Shown: one piece after another, positions 10,676 through 19,580 of the stretch
Layout: every line of letters starts with the position of its first letter
Numbering within the stretch: the first letter of the stretch is position 1
Assembly: GCA_020636215.1 (NCBI GenBank)
Contig: JACJYG010000008.1
Span: 482,501 to 546,500, forward strand
Source: Lewinellaceae bacterium
GTDB taxonomy: Bacteria; Bacteroidota; Bacteroidia; Chitinophagales; Saprospiraceae
DNA: 64,000 nt
Reading direction: 5' to 3'
Program-made: the position numbers and the translations under genes
Notes under the pieces: model-generated
Databases searched by the model: none
Seen by the model: only the letters and a program-made list of their open reading frames with translations
Told to the model about the DNA's origin: nothing

Positions 10676-12322
10676 CTATTGCGACACCGCCGCGAGGTTC
10701 TTAGCCTTTTCTTTCCGCACATAGTACATATCGATCAGGCCCTTGTTTTTGGCCTGTACCTTGCCGCGGTATTCGCAGTCGAACTGGTATTTGACCAGGC
10801 CGTAGGTAGTGTCGGAGATATTCACGTGGCCTTCCAGTCCATTGGTTTCCATACGGGAAGCGATGTTGACGGTATCGCCCCAGATATCGTAGGCAAATTT
10901 GTTGAGGCCGACCACGCCGGCAACCACGGGGCCGGTATGGATACCGATGCGGGCCTCGAAGTAAGGTTTGCCGAGGCGGAGTTTTTCCTTTCGTTGTTCA
11001 TCGAGGAACTGTTGCATTTCCATAGCGGCGCGTATGATGTTGTAGGGCATGCCCTTGCGGCCGGTCAGGCCGGAAGCGCACATGTAGGCGTCGCCAATGG
11101 TTTTGATCTTTTCAATATCATCATACTGAGAGATGATGAAGTCGAATGCCTTGAAACATTTGTCCAGTTCTTCGACCAGTTCTTCGGGCGCCAGCTTTTC
11201 GGAGAGAGACGTGAAATTCACAAAGTCGCTGAATAATACCGACACCTGTTCATATTTACGAGCTTTGGCCTTGCCAAACTCTTTCAATTCATCGGCAATG
11301 GACTTGGGCAGGATGTTGAGCAGCAGCTCTTCGGAGCGTTCCTGTTCCTGCTGGATGATCTTGTTTTTTTCCTTAAGGCTTCGGCGGGAGCGGCGAGACG
11401 ATAGGAAGAGCACCAGGAGCAGCAGGGCCAACAAGGTGCCGAAGCTGGCCAGGATGATGAGCTGTTTCTGGCGGTTGGTGGCCTGTTCCGCTTCGAGGGT
11501 CGCTTTCGCCAATTCGGCCTCTTTGGCGAACAGGACGTTTTCGTTCTCCAGCACTTTCCGGTCGAGCTGCTTTACTCGCTGCGACTGGACTTGAGCCACC
11601 TCTTCAGCTCGTTGTTTAGCTTCCGAGACAGTCGCCAGTAGTTCCTCTTTTTCGGAGATCTTTTCTTCCACTTTTTGCTTTTCCTGTACGAGTTGCTGCT
11701 GGCGTTGCTGAAGGCGGTCGCGGTCTGTACTCAATAAATCCCGTTCGCTCGACAGATTGTTGATCTCCGATTGCAGGCTTTCGCGTTCCTCTTCCAGTCG
11801 GCGTTTTTCCTTTTCCAGTTGGCTTTTCTGACGTTCGTACTTGTTTTCCAGGTCGCTGATGCTGGTTCCTTTCTGGCTGAAATAAGTGAACGCTTCCTCG
11901 ACGACCTGATAAGCTTTGCGGTAATCGCGGTCTTTAGTGGCCAGCCGGCTTCGTTTTTCCACGCTTTTGATGATAAGGTCTGAATCGCCTGCTTGTTTGG
12001 CGGAAGCCAGAGCGCTTCGATACCAGACTTCGGCATTTCGGTCGTTGCGATCCCTTTCGTAGCCTTGTCCTACCAGATAAGCCGCCTGGGCGGCCATGCC
12101 GTCGATTTTGAGGTCGGTGGCCAATTGATAGGCTTTCTTGCCGTAATCAATGGATTTATCAACATTGACGCGTAGGTAAGCATCGCCAAGCTGATAGGCG
12201 AGGTACATTTTATCTTTACTGTTGCCAGCCTCCTGAAAACCCTTCTCCAACTGTTCGATCGATTCTTGTGCAATACTTGCAAAACCAAGGCAGAGAAAGA
12301 ACAGGATAAACGATTGCTTCAT
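10676..12322 (-). CDS. Membrane-anchored TPR/coiled-coil class III adenylate/guanylate cyclase
   Basis: This enzyme would make cAMP or cGMP in response to an extracytoplasmic cue. The start at 12322 gives a signal peptide (MKQSFILFFLCLGFASIAQ). Residues about 20-150 hold TPR-like helices (MYLAYQLGDAYLRVNVDKSIDYGKKAYQLA). A long coiled coil covers about 150-270. One membrane segment follows (LIILASFGTLLALLLLVLFL). The C-terminal 200 residues are a class III cyclase domain with the two metal-binding Asp positions in VSVLFSDFVNFT and TIGDAYMCA, plus GIHTGPVVAGVVG and DIWGDTVNIASRM. The Asp in DIWGDT, as opposed to a typical GDxxN variant, leaves nucleotide choice open. Length 548 is usual for these Bacteroidota receptors. 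A related cyclase domain occurs at the end of the hybrid kinase near 36 kb. Confidence 0.9.
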   Translation of the reverse strand: MKQSFILFFLCLGFASIAQESIEQLEKGFQEAGNSKDKMYLAYQLGDAYLRVNVDKSIDYGKKAYQLATDLKIDGMAAQAAYLVGQGYERDRNDRNAEVWYRSALASAKQAGDSDLIIKSVEKRSRLATKDRDYRKAYQVVEEAFTYFSQKGTSISDLENKYERQKSQLEKEKRRLEEERESLQSEINNLSSERDLLSTDRDRLQQRQQQLVQEKQKVEEKISEKEELLATVSEAKQRAEEVAQVQSQRVKQLDRKVLENENVLFAKEAELAKATLEAEQATNRQKQLIILASFGTLLALLLLVLFLSSRRSRRSLKEKNKIIQQEQERSEELLLNILPKSIADELKEFGKAKARKYEQVSVLFSDFVNFTSLSEKLAPEELVEELDKCFKAFDFIISQYDDIEKIKTIGDAYMCASGLTGRKGMPYNIIRAAMEMQQFLDEQRKEKLRLGKPYFEARIGIHTGPVVAGVVGLNKFAYDIWGDTVNIASRMETNGLEGHVNISDTTYGLVKYQFDCEYRGKVQAKNKGLIDMYYVRKEKAKNLAAVSQ

Positions 12323-12637
12323 ATAAATCGGTTTGCGCTGAAATGTCATTTAGAAACCAAGAACGGCAATCCCCGCTATTTTGTTACGTCACGGTTCAGG
12401 GCCTTTCCGGGATAACCACCACACAGAACGTCAAAAATACAAACTCCTATGCAGAAAATGAGAATATGAGGGAGCAACTTGGGTTGAAAGGTTGAGAAGT
12501 TGATGGGGAGTAAGGCGTTTCGGCCTTCAGGCCTAATGATGAAAATCATACAGGGCGGTTGATATTTCTCACTGGCCGGCCTGCCCCTTTTAGTGATATT
12601 AGTGATGTATTAGAATCACGAAACAAAATCGCAAAAG
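12323..12637. other. Divergent intergenic region
   Basis: This stretch separates the minus-strand cyclase gene from the plus-strand CBS gene and should contain both promoters. It includes short direct repeats of a GTTGA type near 12483-12505 and a small palindrome (GGCCTTCAGGCC) near 12520. No open frame with coding character or RNA structure was recognised. Confidence 0.3.
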
Positions 12638-13099
12638 ATGAACGTCCTAGCTCCAGTCAAAACGCTGATGACCACAAACCTTATTACTGTTGCACCGGAA
12701 GATAAGCTTACGGTGGTAAAAGAGATCTTTGAAAAGAATAAGATCCACCACATTCCGGTGGTGCATGGCAAGGATATGGTTGGCCTGATCAGCAAAACCG
12801 ACTTTGTGTATTTTATGCGGGGGTTCAACCGCAGTGAGGAAGACAAATTCGTCAATGAAGCACGGCTTCGCGCATACAAGGCGGAGGATATCATGACCAA
12901 GGGCCTGGCCAAGCTGAACCCAAATGCACGGATCAATGTCGCCTTAGAGATTTTCATGGAAAACCGCTTCCATGCGGTTCCGGTAGTAGAAGAAAATGGC
13001 GAATTGGTAGGTATTGTGACCACATTCGATATCATTAAAGCGCTGGCCGCGGAAGAGATTTCCGCCAAGCAGATAATCGACAGTAACAAATTACGCTAA
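12638..13099 (+). CDS. Tandem CBS-domain protein
   Basis: Two CBS domains make up the whole protein (about 8-60 and 85-145). Typical motifs are TTNLITVAPEDKLTVVKEIFEKNKIHHIPVV and its second copy with RFHAVPVVEENGELVGIVT. Such pairs bind adenine nucleotides and act as energy sensors for partner proteins. No other domain is fused to it. The gene is followed after 6 bases by a thioredoxin-like/Usp fusion, so the two are probably co-transcribed. This links it to a stress-response group, but the regulated partner is not known. Confidence 0.9.
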   Translation: MNVLAPVKTLMTTNLITVAPEDKLTVVKEIFEKNKIHHIPVVHGKDMVGLISKTDFVYFMRGFNRSEEDKFVNEARLRAYKAEDIMTKGLAKLNPNARINVALEIFMENRFHAVPVVEENGELVGIVTTFDIIKALAAEEISAKQIIDSNKLR

Positions 13100-13105
13100 T
13101 GCAGC

Positions 13106-14203
13106 ATGCCACTGCGTATTAAATTACTAGGCATCGGATGCAGAAAAAGCAAGGCGCTGAAAAATAATCTGTACAAAGCGCTGGACCGCCTCCCTGAACT
13201 AGAGGTTGAAGTGGAAGAGGTGACCCGTTTTCATGACATCCTGGAATATCAGATCGCGGCCGCCCCGGCCTTATTGATAGAAGGCCGCCCGGCCTTTCAG
13301 GATGAAACGCCGGGAGTGGACGAATTGTACGCCTTTTTGAAGCAATATCAGCAAAAGCAAAAGCCCATGAAAAAGTTACTTGTGCCAACCGATTTTTCCG
13401 ATGTGGCGGCCAATGCCTATCACTTTGCGCAGCAACTGGCGGCCGGGGGAGACTGGGAGGTCGTGGTCACCCATGCCTACCATCCGTCATTCGATTACAG
13501 CAATCCCTACCTGGATATGCCCGCTGCCGAGTTCGAAGCCGTCAAACGGGAATTGATGGAACATTTTGTTAGTGAACCCTCTGTTTCTGATGGAGAAACG
13601 TCGGCTCCTTCGGCTATAGCCCCCAAAACGGAACTGCGCATCGGTTTTGCCGGGGAAGAGATCGTTCGTGATTCAAAACAAGCCACCCTTATTGTGATGG
13701 GCACCACTGGGCAAGGTAACCTCATGGAACAGGTGTTTGGCAGCGTATCCACCCATGTGGCTCAAAATGCCCATTGTCCGGTATTTCTGATCCCTGGGGG
13801 ATGCCGCTGCAGTGGCTTCGAAAATATCGTGTACGCCAGCAATTATCAGGCAGCCGACGAGGCTATACTGGCAAGAGTTATTGATACGCTGGGCCTGGGC
13901 CCGGCAACTATCCACTTCGTACATGTGGAAGAAGAAGAGGACAAGGCTTATAAAGTGGAAGCAGTTGCGCTTGAGCATGCTGTGAAAGTCGGTAAACCCA
14001 ATATTGACCTCACGGCTGTCGAGGTGGAATGTACGGATATTCAGGAAGGCATCCTCCACTATGCTCAGGACATAGGCGCCGATCTCATTATCGTGGGGAC
14101 GGTTCACCGTAGCCTCCTTGAACGTTTATTCCACAAAAGCTTAACAAAACGATTGACTTTTCATACCAGCGTCCCCTTGTTGGTTTTACATTATGATGAT
14201 TGA
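13106..14203 (+). CDS. Thioredoxin-fold domain fused to two universal stress (Usp) domains
   Basis: Residues 1-80 resemble the small redox-active-disulfide/thioredoxin_3 family (IKLLGIGCRKSKALKNNLYKAL, then APALLIEGRP). Only one Cys is present in the usual CxxC position (GCRKSK), so disulfide chemistry is probably lost. Two UspA domains follow: the first begins KKLLVPTDFSDVAANAYHFA and contains MGTTGQGNLMEQVFGSVSTHVAQNAHCPVFLIP, a G-x2-G-x9-G-type ATP loop. The second ends VGTVHRSLLERLFHKSLTKRLTFHTSVPLLVL. The protein is cytoplasmic and follows the CBS gene closely. The fusion of three modules is unusual but clear. Its precise function is unknown. Confidence 0.85.
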   Translation: MPLRIKLLGIGCRKSKALKNNLYKALDRLPELEVEVEEVTRFHDILEYQIAAAPALLIEGRPAFQDETPGVDELYAFLKQYQQKQKPMKKLLVPTDFSDVAANAYHFAQQLAAGGDWEVVVTHAYHPSFDYSNPYLDMPAAEFEAVKRELMEHFVSEPSVSDGETSAPSAIAPKTELRIGFAGEEIVRDSKQATLIVMGTTGQGNLMEQVFGSVSTHVAQNAHCPVFLIPGGCRCSGFENIVYASNYQAADEAILARVIDTLGLGPATIHFVHVEEEEDKAYKVEAVALEHAVKVGKPNIDLTAVEVECTDIQEGILHYAQDIGADLIIVGTVHRSLLERLFHKSLTKRLTFHTSVPLLVLHYDD

Positions 14204-14264
14204 ACCTTTTTTTTAAACAACCATCAACAAGCAACCAATATCCGGCTTTCGGAGAGAGAAATAG

Positions 14265-15101
14265 CTAATCATCAACACCCCTTTCCCCTAGCAACAACAG
14301 CGGCGCCGGGCTATGCCAGGCCATGTGGCGCGCTAATCGCCCGTGCAGCAGGTTGTCCGGAAATGCCCGTTGAGGGAGGTACAAGGCCAGCAGGTCTACG
14401 GGATTATTTTTCAAGTAGTAAAAGATACCGGATTTGACAGATTTTTCCCGAATCATGGTGACCTCCGTCTGGCCGCTTTTCAGTTGCTCCGATTTGGATT
14501 TGTCCGGGTCTTCAGGCAGCATGTTTACGTAGAAGGGGTCGATTTTGGCGTTCAGCGCCTTGGCCAGATTTTTCAGTCCAGATGGGATTACGGCTTCATT
14601 CAGGCTAAGATCGATGGCCAGTGCAATATGCCGCAGGGGTTTATAATTAGCCGCTTCAGGAATGAGCAATAGTGGACAGGGCGTTTTACCGATAAGGTGC
14701 GTGGAAACACTGCCAAAAAGATGTTCCTGAAGCAGGTGTTTGGAACGGATGCCCAGCACGATCAATTCCGAGCCGATTTTCTGAGCGGTATTGGCGATCT
14801 CAGTTGAAATACGCCCATTGGCGACCAAATAACCTTTCGGCGCTACCTTAATCAGTGTTTCATTGGGATCGTGGTGGGGGTAGTTCATCGTAAAGCTTTT
14901 CAGGCGCTCACGGTACTCCTCATTTTCTCGTTTGACCATAGCCTGGCGCTGTTTTTCAGTCACCGTCTCCTCCGCTTTGGTAGCCGTATTGACGAAGAGG
15001 GCCGACAGGCTTGCCCCGAGATCGAGGCTCAGCCATTGGGCGTATTCATAAGCATTGCCGGATGCCGGCGAGAAGTCGATTGCTACAAGGATCTTTTTCA
15101 T
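14265..15101 (-). CDS. Tandem universal stress protein (UspA)
   Basis: The protein consists of two Usp domains. The first opens with KKILVAIDFSPASGNAYEYA and contains LGIRSKHLLQEHLFGSVSTHLIGKTPCPLLLIP, with a nucleotide-loop pattern. The second domain (HIALAIDLSLNEAVIPSG to the end) is more diverged and lacks a clear G-rich loop. It converges with the neighbouring Usp fusion gene, 61 bases apart, and probably belongs to the same stress module though on its own transcript. No signal peptide is present. Function beyond stress tolerance cannot be given. Confidence 0.88.
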   Translation of the reverse strand: MKKILVAIDFSPASGNAYEYAQWLSLDLGASLSALFVNTATKAEETVTEKQRQAMVKRENEEYRERLKSFTMNYPHHDPNETLIKVAPKGYLVANGRISTEIANTAQKIGSELIVLGIRSKHLLQEHLFGSVSTHLIGKTPCPLLLIPEAANYKPLRHIALAIDLSLNEAVIPSGLKNLAKALNAKIDPFYVNMLPEDPDKSKSEQLKSGQTEVTMIREKSVKSGIFYYLKNNPVDLLALYLPQRAFPDNLLHGRLARHMAWHSPAPLLLLGERGVDD

Positions 15102-15224
15102 TTGTCGGGATGGGCTTTTGTCCCCAAATTAAAGGATTTGAGTGCTGCGATCAATGAGTTTTAGCACCTCCGGCCCGGGATTCCGGAAAAATGAATATTT
15201 TTAGGGCAAAGCTATTTTCCAATT

Positions 15225-15782
15225 ATGAATACTGCCGAACAGGCCTACGAATCTATCCTGTTAGCCATTGAAAACAACCGGCTTTCCGAGGCGCTCGATC
15301 AATTGCTCGCCTTGGCCGCTGCCTATAGCCCTTCGAGAGAAGCAGCTGTTCGGATGCAACGTTCCGAGTTCAACGCCCTTGAAGAAGAAAGCTTGATGAT
15401 GGGGGATGGAAGCAGTATCCGGGAGCGGCGTAGTAGCCTGAAACTGCAGCTCTTTCGTCTGGCCGACGCCATAAAAAAGGATGTGCAGGCTGCTCCCACG
15501 ACACCTCCTGCTTTTTCAGACAGGCCTAAACGCCAGTATGATACCACGGCATTGCGAGCCCTCTTCCGATTAGGCCAACCGGGCCCCCTCATCCGGCAAC
15601 TTATCACGCTTACCGACGGCGACCGCGTTTTCTATGACCAGGCTCTGCTGTTGGAACAACGCTGGAAAGCGGTCAGTGACGATGAACAACACAACACCGC
15701 CAGCCTGGAAAGCATTACCGTGCGGAAGAATCAACTCAATAAAGATCTGCTGGAGTTGATCCGGGAAATGGAAGGGGTTTGA
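15225..15782 (+). CDS. Stand-alone protein with two EAD11-like effector-associated domains
   Basis: The protein seems to be two copies of one small helical domain. Copy one is about residues 9-85 (LLAIENNRLSEALDQLLALA to LFRLADAI), and copy two about 108-184 (LFRLGQPGPLIRQLITL to DLLELIREME). Each has a short helix pair, a long middle helix ending in a nine-residue spacer, and a final R-x2-L-x2-L-L-L helix. This layout is what I recall for effector-associated domain 11, an adaptor found in bacterial NTPase-based conflict systems. No catalytic domain, signal peptide or membrane segment is present. The neighbours (Usp and an M61-like peptidase) do not include an obvious partner. It could act as a trans adaptor for an effector elsewhere. 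The family call is from pattern memory and needs a profile search. Confidence 0.6.
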   Translation: MNTAEQAYESILLAIENNRLSEALDQLLALAAAYSPSREAAVRMQRSEFNALEEESLMMGDGSSIRERRSSLKLQLFRLADAIKKDVQAAPTTPPAFSDRPKRQYDTTALRALFRLGQPGPLIRQLITLTDGDRVFYDQALLLEQRWKAVSDDEQHNTASLESITVRKNQLNKDLLELIREMEGV

Positions 15783-15907
15783 AGATGTACGATGTACGGG
15801 CGACGGAGGAGCCAGGGTGTGTACGATGTGCGGTTTTACCCGGCTAACGGCAAGCCGACGCGTTGACGTGCGACGTGCAGGTATGCGACAGAACTAAATC
15901 CTGACCA
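15783..15907. repeat. Short GTACGATGT-type direct repeats between genes
   Basis: This gap contains several imperfect copies of TACGATGTACG/GTACGATGTGCG and related ACGTGCGACGTGC. A similar cluster in inverse orientation occurs near 22608-22680. They look like intergenic micro-repeats and have no coding content. Confidence 0.4.
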
Positions 15908-17452
15908 ATGATACAACGAAAAACCACACTCATCGCGCTATTGATAATGGCTGCATTTGGGCTGGCCATTGCCCAGACAGGGTACACCTATCAGGCAGAC
16001 CTGAGCAGTATGCAAGGCAACCGGCTTACTGTGAAATTGACTGTTCCGGAAGCCAGCCAGGCCGTAGTGAATTTTGTTTTTCCCTCAGCCGTGCCAGGCT
16101 ATTACCACAATGACCTGCAATTCGGGCGGCTGGTATACAATGTCCAGGCTTTTGGCCCGCAGCGCCAATCCCTGCCGGTGGAACAGCTCTCCTTCAACCG
16201 CTGGCGCATCAAAAACGCAAAATTGTTACGGTACATCGAGTATGAGGTGGAGGATGCCTGGAACCATAAGGGCTATTCCAAATGGCTGCCGGCAGAAAAT
16301 ATTTTTGTAAGAGACAAGGCGTATCTCCTCAATCCTGCCGCCCTTTTCGGTTACCTGGAGGGCAAGGAGAACCTTCCTTTTTATGTCTACCTCACCCGCC
16401 CGGCCGGTTTGTTCGCCTCCAGCGGATTGAATATCCAGGCCGACGCCAGACGGGATGCCTTCTCGGCAAGCTCCTACCAGGAGTTGGCCGGGCGGCCCAT
16501 CTTATATACGGACCAGGAGCCGGTTTCCTTCAAGGTAGGCAACACCACGATGGAAATTGCGGTTTTTTCCGAGAAAGGAGCCGTTCGCCCACAACAGATA
16601 CGGCAGGTATTTGAGCCGATGTTCTCCGCGCTGGCCTCATACCTGGGGGGAGCATTGCCGATAGATCAATATGCTTTTCTTTTCTTTTTTTACAGCGGAG
16701 AGGCTTCACCCCTTGTTGCGCTGGAGCACCGGAATTCTTCGGTATGGGTGTGGCCGGAGCAATGGGATCCGAAATTGCTGAAAGCGCCCACGTTAGAAGC
16801 AGCTCTGAAAAATGCGGGCTTTCACGAATTCCTGCATTGTTATGCTCCCCTGAATATCCACTCCGAGGAGTTTCAGCAATTCGATTTTGACAATCCTTCC
16901 ATGTCGAGCCACCTTTGGTTGTACGAGGGTACGACGGAATACCTCAACTATCATGCTCAGGTAAACCAGCGGCTCATCTCCGAAGAGGTCTTTAACTGGT
17001 TCGTCAATGATATGCTGGCCGGTATGAAGGAGTACCGCCAGGATGTCTCCCTAACGGACATCAGCAGCCGCGTCTATGGCGAACTGGCGGATCGGTATGA
17101 TAATGTAGCCTACAAGGGATTTCTGGTGAATCTGTTGCTCGACATCAAGCTCCGGCAACTGTCCGGTGGGAAATCCGGGTTAAAGCACCTGATCCAGGAA
17201 CTGTCGGCCCGCTATGGCAACAACAAGGCCTTCAAAGACAGCGAACTGTTCGATATCATAGCTGGAATGACGTACCCTCAGATCGGCGCTTTCCTGAAAG
17301 CGCATGTTGGCGTTACGGAGCCCCTTCCGTTGGAAGAAATTTTCGGCTTGGTGGGTTATGAGTATGATCCGGTGCGGAATAAGGTGAAGCCTAAGGATGA
17401 GGCGCCGGAGCGGGCGTTGCAGTTGAGGGAGAAGTGGCTGTTTGGGGAGTAA
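15908..17452 (+). CDS. Secreted M61-like (glycyl aminopeptidase type) metallopeptidase
   Basis: A signal peptide (MIQRKTTLIALLIMAAFGLAIAQ) directs export. The N-terminal 200 residues resemble the beta-sandwich of M61 peptidases (FVFPSAVPGYYHNDLQFGRLVYNV). The zinc-binding HEXXH motif is in GFHEFLHCY (His306, Glu307, His310), and the third ligand is probably Glu340 in LYEGTTEYLNYH. All catalytic residues thus appear intact. The C-terminal PDZ domain present in many M61 proteins is missing; only a 40-residue tail (PLPLEEIFGLVGYEYDP) remains. Length of 514 is short for the family for that reason. It follows the EAD11-like gene by 125 bases and converges with the three-Cys-motif gene. The substrate is unknown. 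Confidence 0.82.
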   Translation: MIQRKTTLIALLIMAAFGLAIAQTGYTYQADLSSMQGNRLTVKLTVPEASQAVVNFVFPSAVPGYYHNDLQFGRLVYNVQAFGPQRQSLPVEQLSFNRWRIKNAKLLRYIEYEVEDAWNHKGYSKWLPAENIFVRDKAYLLNPAALFGYLEGKENLPFYVYLTRPAGLFASSGLNIQADARRDAFSASSYQELAGRPILYTDQEPVSFKVGNTTMEIAVFSEKGAVRPQQIRQVFEPMFSALASYLGGALPIDQYAFLFFFYSGEASPLVALEHRNSSVWVWPEQWDPKLLKAPTLEAALKNAGFHEFLHCYAPLNIHSEEFQQFDFDNPSMSSHLWLYEGTTEYLNYHAQVNQRLISEEVFNWFVNDMLAGMKEYRQDVSLTDISSRVYGELADRYDNVAYKGFLVNLLLDIKLRQLSGGKSGLKHLIQELSARYGNNKAFKDSELFDIIAGMTYPQIGAFLKAHVGVTEPLPLEEIFGLVGYEYDPVRNKVKPKDEAPERALQLREKWLFGE

Positions 17453-17467
17453 GTCCGTTTGCAGCGC

Positions 17468-18208
17468 CTATTGAACGAGCTTCGCAGCCGGTTCTTCGTT
17501 CCATTCGCGGCCGAGGAAAAGCCGGCCGTTTGCTTTTTTACTGCGTTTTACGCCGTCGGCGCCCCAGGCGCCCCATTGTTTAAAAAAGAAGGCGACGTTT
17601 TGCTCGGCGCATTGCTTTTGCACCTTGGTCGCCCACTCGGGACGCATAGGCCTGGCTTTGGGGCCGCTTTCGCCGCCCACAATAACCCAATGAATGCCGC
17701 GAAGGTCTAATTCTCCGACTTCGGCTATGAGCGGCTCGATGGACAAAAAACGGATTCTGGCTGGAATGTCACGCAAAACATCGATCCGATGCTTGGTTTT
17801 GGCGGATTCCACGCTGACGCCGAGCCATACATTGTCCGGCATCTTTCGTTGCTGGCAATAATCCTGAAGGATTTGTTCCCGCTTCGTCAGGATTTGATAG
17901 CTGTGCTGGGGCGTTCGCTCAATGACCTGAAACACCTGGTCCAGAAAATCGAAAGGCATTTTTTCGTGAAACAAATCGCTCATAGAGTTTACGAAAAATT
18001 TGGTCGGTTTCTTTATTTTCAAAGGCATTTCCAGTCGTTCGGGCATGAGCGTAAATTCGAAACCGTTCTCATAGCCGGGTGCGCCCATAGCCTGCAGGCG
18101 TTTGGCCATTGTTTCGGCATAGCAGTTCTTGCATCCGGCGCTGACCTTATTGCATCCCGTGCTGGGGTTCCAGGTGGCTTCGGTCCATTCTATTTTGGAA
18201 TATTTCAT
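17468..18208 (-). CDS. Three-Cys-motif protein (phage Gp37/Gp68, DUF5131 family)
   Basis: The N-terminus has the family hallmark WNPSTGCNKVSAGCKNCYAE, with three Cys in a C-x6-C-x2-C arrangement that resembles a radical-SAM-like cluster site. Later segments KFFVNSMSDLFHE, YQILTKR, NVWLGVSVES and HWVIVGGESGPKARP are also characteristic of the family. Its start overlaps the stop of the upstream tcmP gene by 4 bases (ATGA), which implies translational coupling. Family members occur in phages and on mobile DNA beside TcmP; the reaction is not known. Length of 246 residues is normal and no residue of the Cys motif is missing. Confidence 0.9.
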   Translation of the reverse strand: MKYSKIEWTEATWNPSTGCNKVSAGCKNCYAETMAKRLQAMGAPGYENGFEFTLMPERLEMPLKIKKPTKFFVNSMSDLFHEKMPFDFLDQVFQVIERTPQHSYQILTKREQILQDYCQQRKMPDNVWLGVSVESAKTKHRIDVLRDIPARIRFLSIEPLIAEVGELDLRGIHWVIVGGESGPKARPMRPEWATKVQKQCAEQNVAFFFKQWGAWGADGVKRSKKANGRLFLGREWNEEPAAKLVQ

Positions 18209-19305
18209 TTTTGGAGTATTTGATAAACGATGCGCCTTTTATCTTTGTAAACCTTTTCATAAGTGGCTAAAGGAGACCTGCCATGGTAATCGATCAAACC
18301 TTCCTGCTTCATTTTTTTTAATTCAGATGCCGCATGGCTCCCAAGATGGGCTTCATCCAGGGCAAAATTATAGGCATCAAAATTATCGATAATGCTGCCG
18401 TCAAGTACCTTTTCCCGAAGGCGGGTTTGAAAAGATTCTATTTTCGTGAGCTGCTTGCCTTCAAATATATCCAACTGCCCTTTTTGCCTGTCTTCATCAA
18501 TATCAAAGTTGGCTTCCCCATTAATGTCGTTTCGTTTCCAGGCAGTTTTCAAAAATTTGTCCACCGCCCGAGGGTGCGAAGCTCCGAAGATGATACCATG
18601 AATATTGGCGCCCTTTTTAATGGAGTAAGGGTAGAGTTTGAGGTTTGAATCGGCAGGTAATTTTGCTCGCAACTGGGCTATCAGGCTTCGATGAATGTAA
18701 TGATAAGGCCTCTTTTTGGCTTCTTCCATATCCAGTTTAACATACGACTGAAACTCCTCCTTATTGCCAAATCGCCAGAAATAGGAAGATGATACAAAGT
18801 ATAGAAAATCGGTTCTTGTTGTTTTTTCAAGCTCCAGAAGATATTTATCAGCCAAAAAACGGATGCCATTCTGGTCGAGATAAACAAGACTTGAATATTC
18901 CCGTATTTGGGGCAGCAACCTTTCGAAACAAATACCAAAGTCTTCATTGAAAATTTCCAATTCTATAGCTCGGCCTAATTCCGGATACTCTTGGAGAAAA
19001 TCTTTACAGGCAAAAGAAAGTTGCTGATATTTTTCGGGATCGAATTCATTGAAAAACACCCGCACCTTGACCTTTTTTTGAAAAATTGCAGAAATCTGCT
19101 CACGTAATTTTTGCAATATTCGAATAGGACTACCTGCAACGCCATCCTTATCGTAACCTGTTCCTGCGAAGAAATCAAAAATACAGATCATCGGATCGCC
19201 ATACATTACAAATGTAGGTATCCAGGCCTGAGCGTAGTCCTCAAAAATCTCCAACTTGGAGATAGTGGCCTGGTCGAAAGGTTTTTCGTGCAGGTTTTTG
19301 CTCAT
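18205..19305 (-). CDS. tcmP: Three-Cys-motif partner protein TcmP
   Basis: TcmP is defined by its constant association with the three-Cys-motif (Gp37/Gp68) protein, which is encoded immediately downstream here. The start at 19305 (MSKNLHEKPFDQATISKLEIF) fits the family better than an ATG 11 codons upstream. A Rossmann-like segment CIFDFFAGTGYDKDGVAGSPI resembles methyltransferase motif I. VYLDQNGIRFLADKYL may be motif IV. The C-terminal 60 residues look like a winged helix (LGSHAASELKKMKQEGLIDYHGRSPLATYEKVY). The gene is somewhat AT-richer than its neighbours, as mobile cargo often is. The enzymatic activity is not established for the family. Confidence 0.88.
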   Translation of the reverse strand: MSKNLHEKPFDQATISKLEIFEDYAQAWIPTFVMYGDPMICIFDFFAGTGYDKDGVAGSPIRILQKLREQISAIFQKKVKVRVFFNEFDPEKYQQLSFACKDFLQEYPELGRAIELEIFNEDFGICFERLLPQIREYSSLVYLDQNGIRFLADKYLLELEKTTRTDFLYFVSSSYFWRFGNKEEFQSYVKLDMEEAKKRPYHYIHRSLIAQLRAKLPADSNLKLYPYSIKKGANIHGIIFGASHPRAVDKFLKTAWKRNDINGEANFDIDEDRQKGQLDIFEGKQLTKIESFQTRLREKVLDGSIIDNFDAYNFALDEAHLGSHAASELKKMKQEGLIDYHGRSPLATYEKVYKDKRRIVYQILQK

Positions 19306-19580
19306 TAGAGAGAGGGATTTGCAAAACAAAGATAACAAATTTTGTTTTAACGAACAACTTTTTGTTTCTAATTGAATGCCCGGAGCCTTCTAAACGGCTA
19401 TCCCGCTCACCCTACCAGCAACGGGCACTGATCAATACTCTTTGACCCAAGTATTCGGGGACAGGGCCATACATCTGTACATTGGCAGCCATCCGGCTTC
19501 ACTTATGAGCTACGGAAGCAATACGCCCGGCGCCCGGCTTTGATCAAGCGGTGGGAAAAGGCAGGGTTGTTTGATACCCC

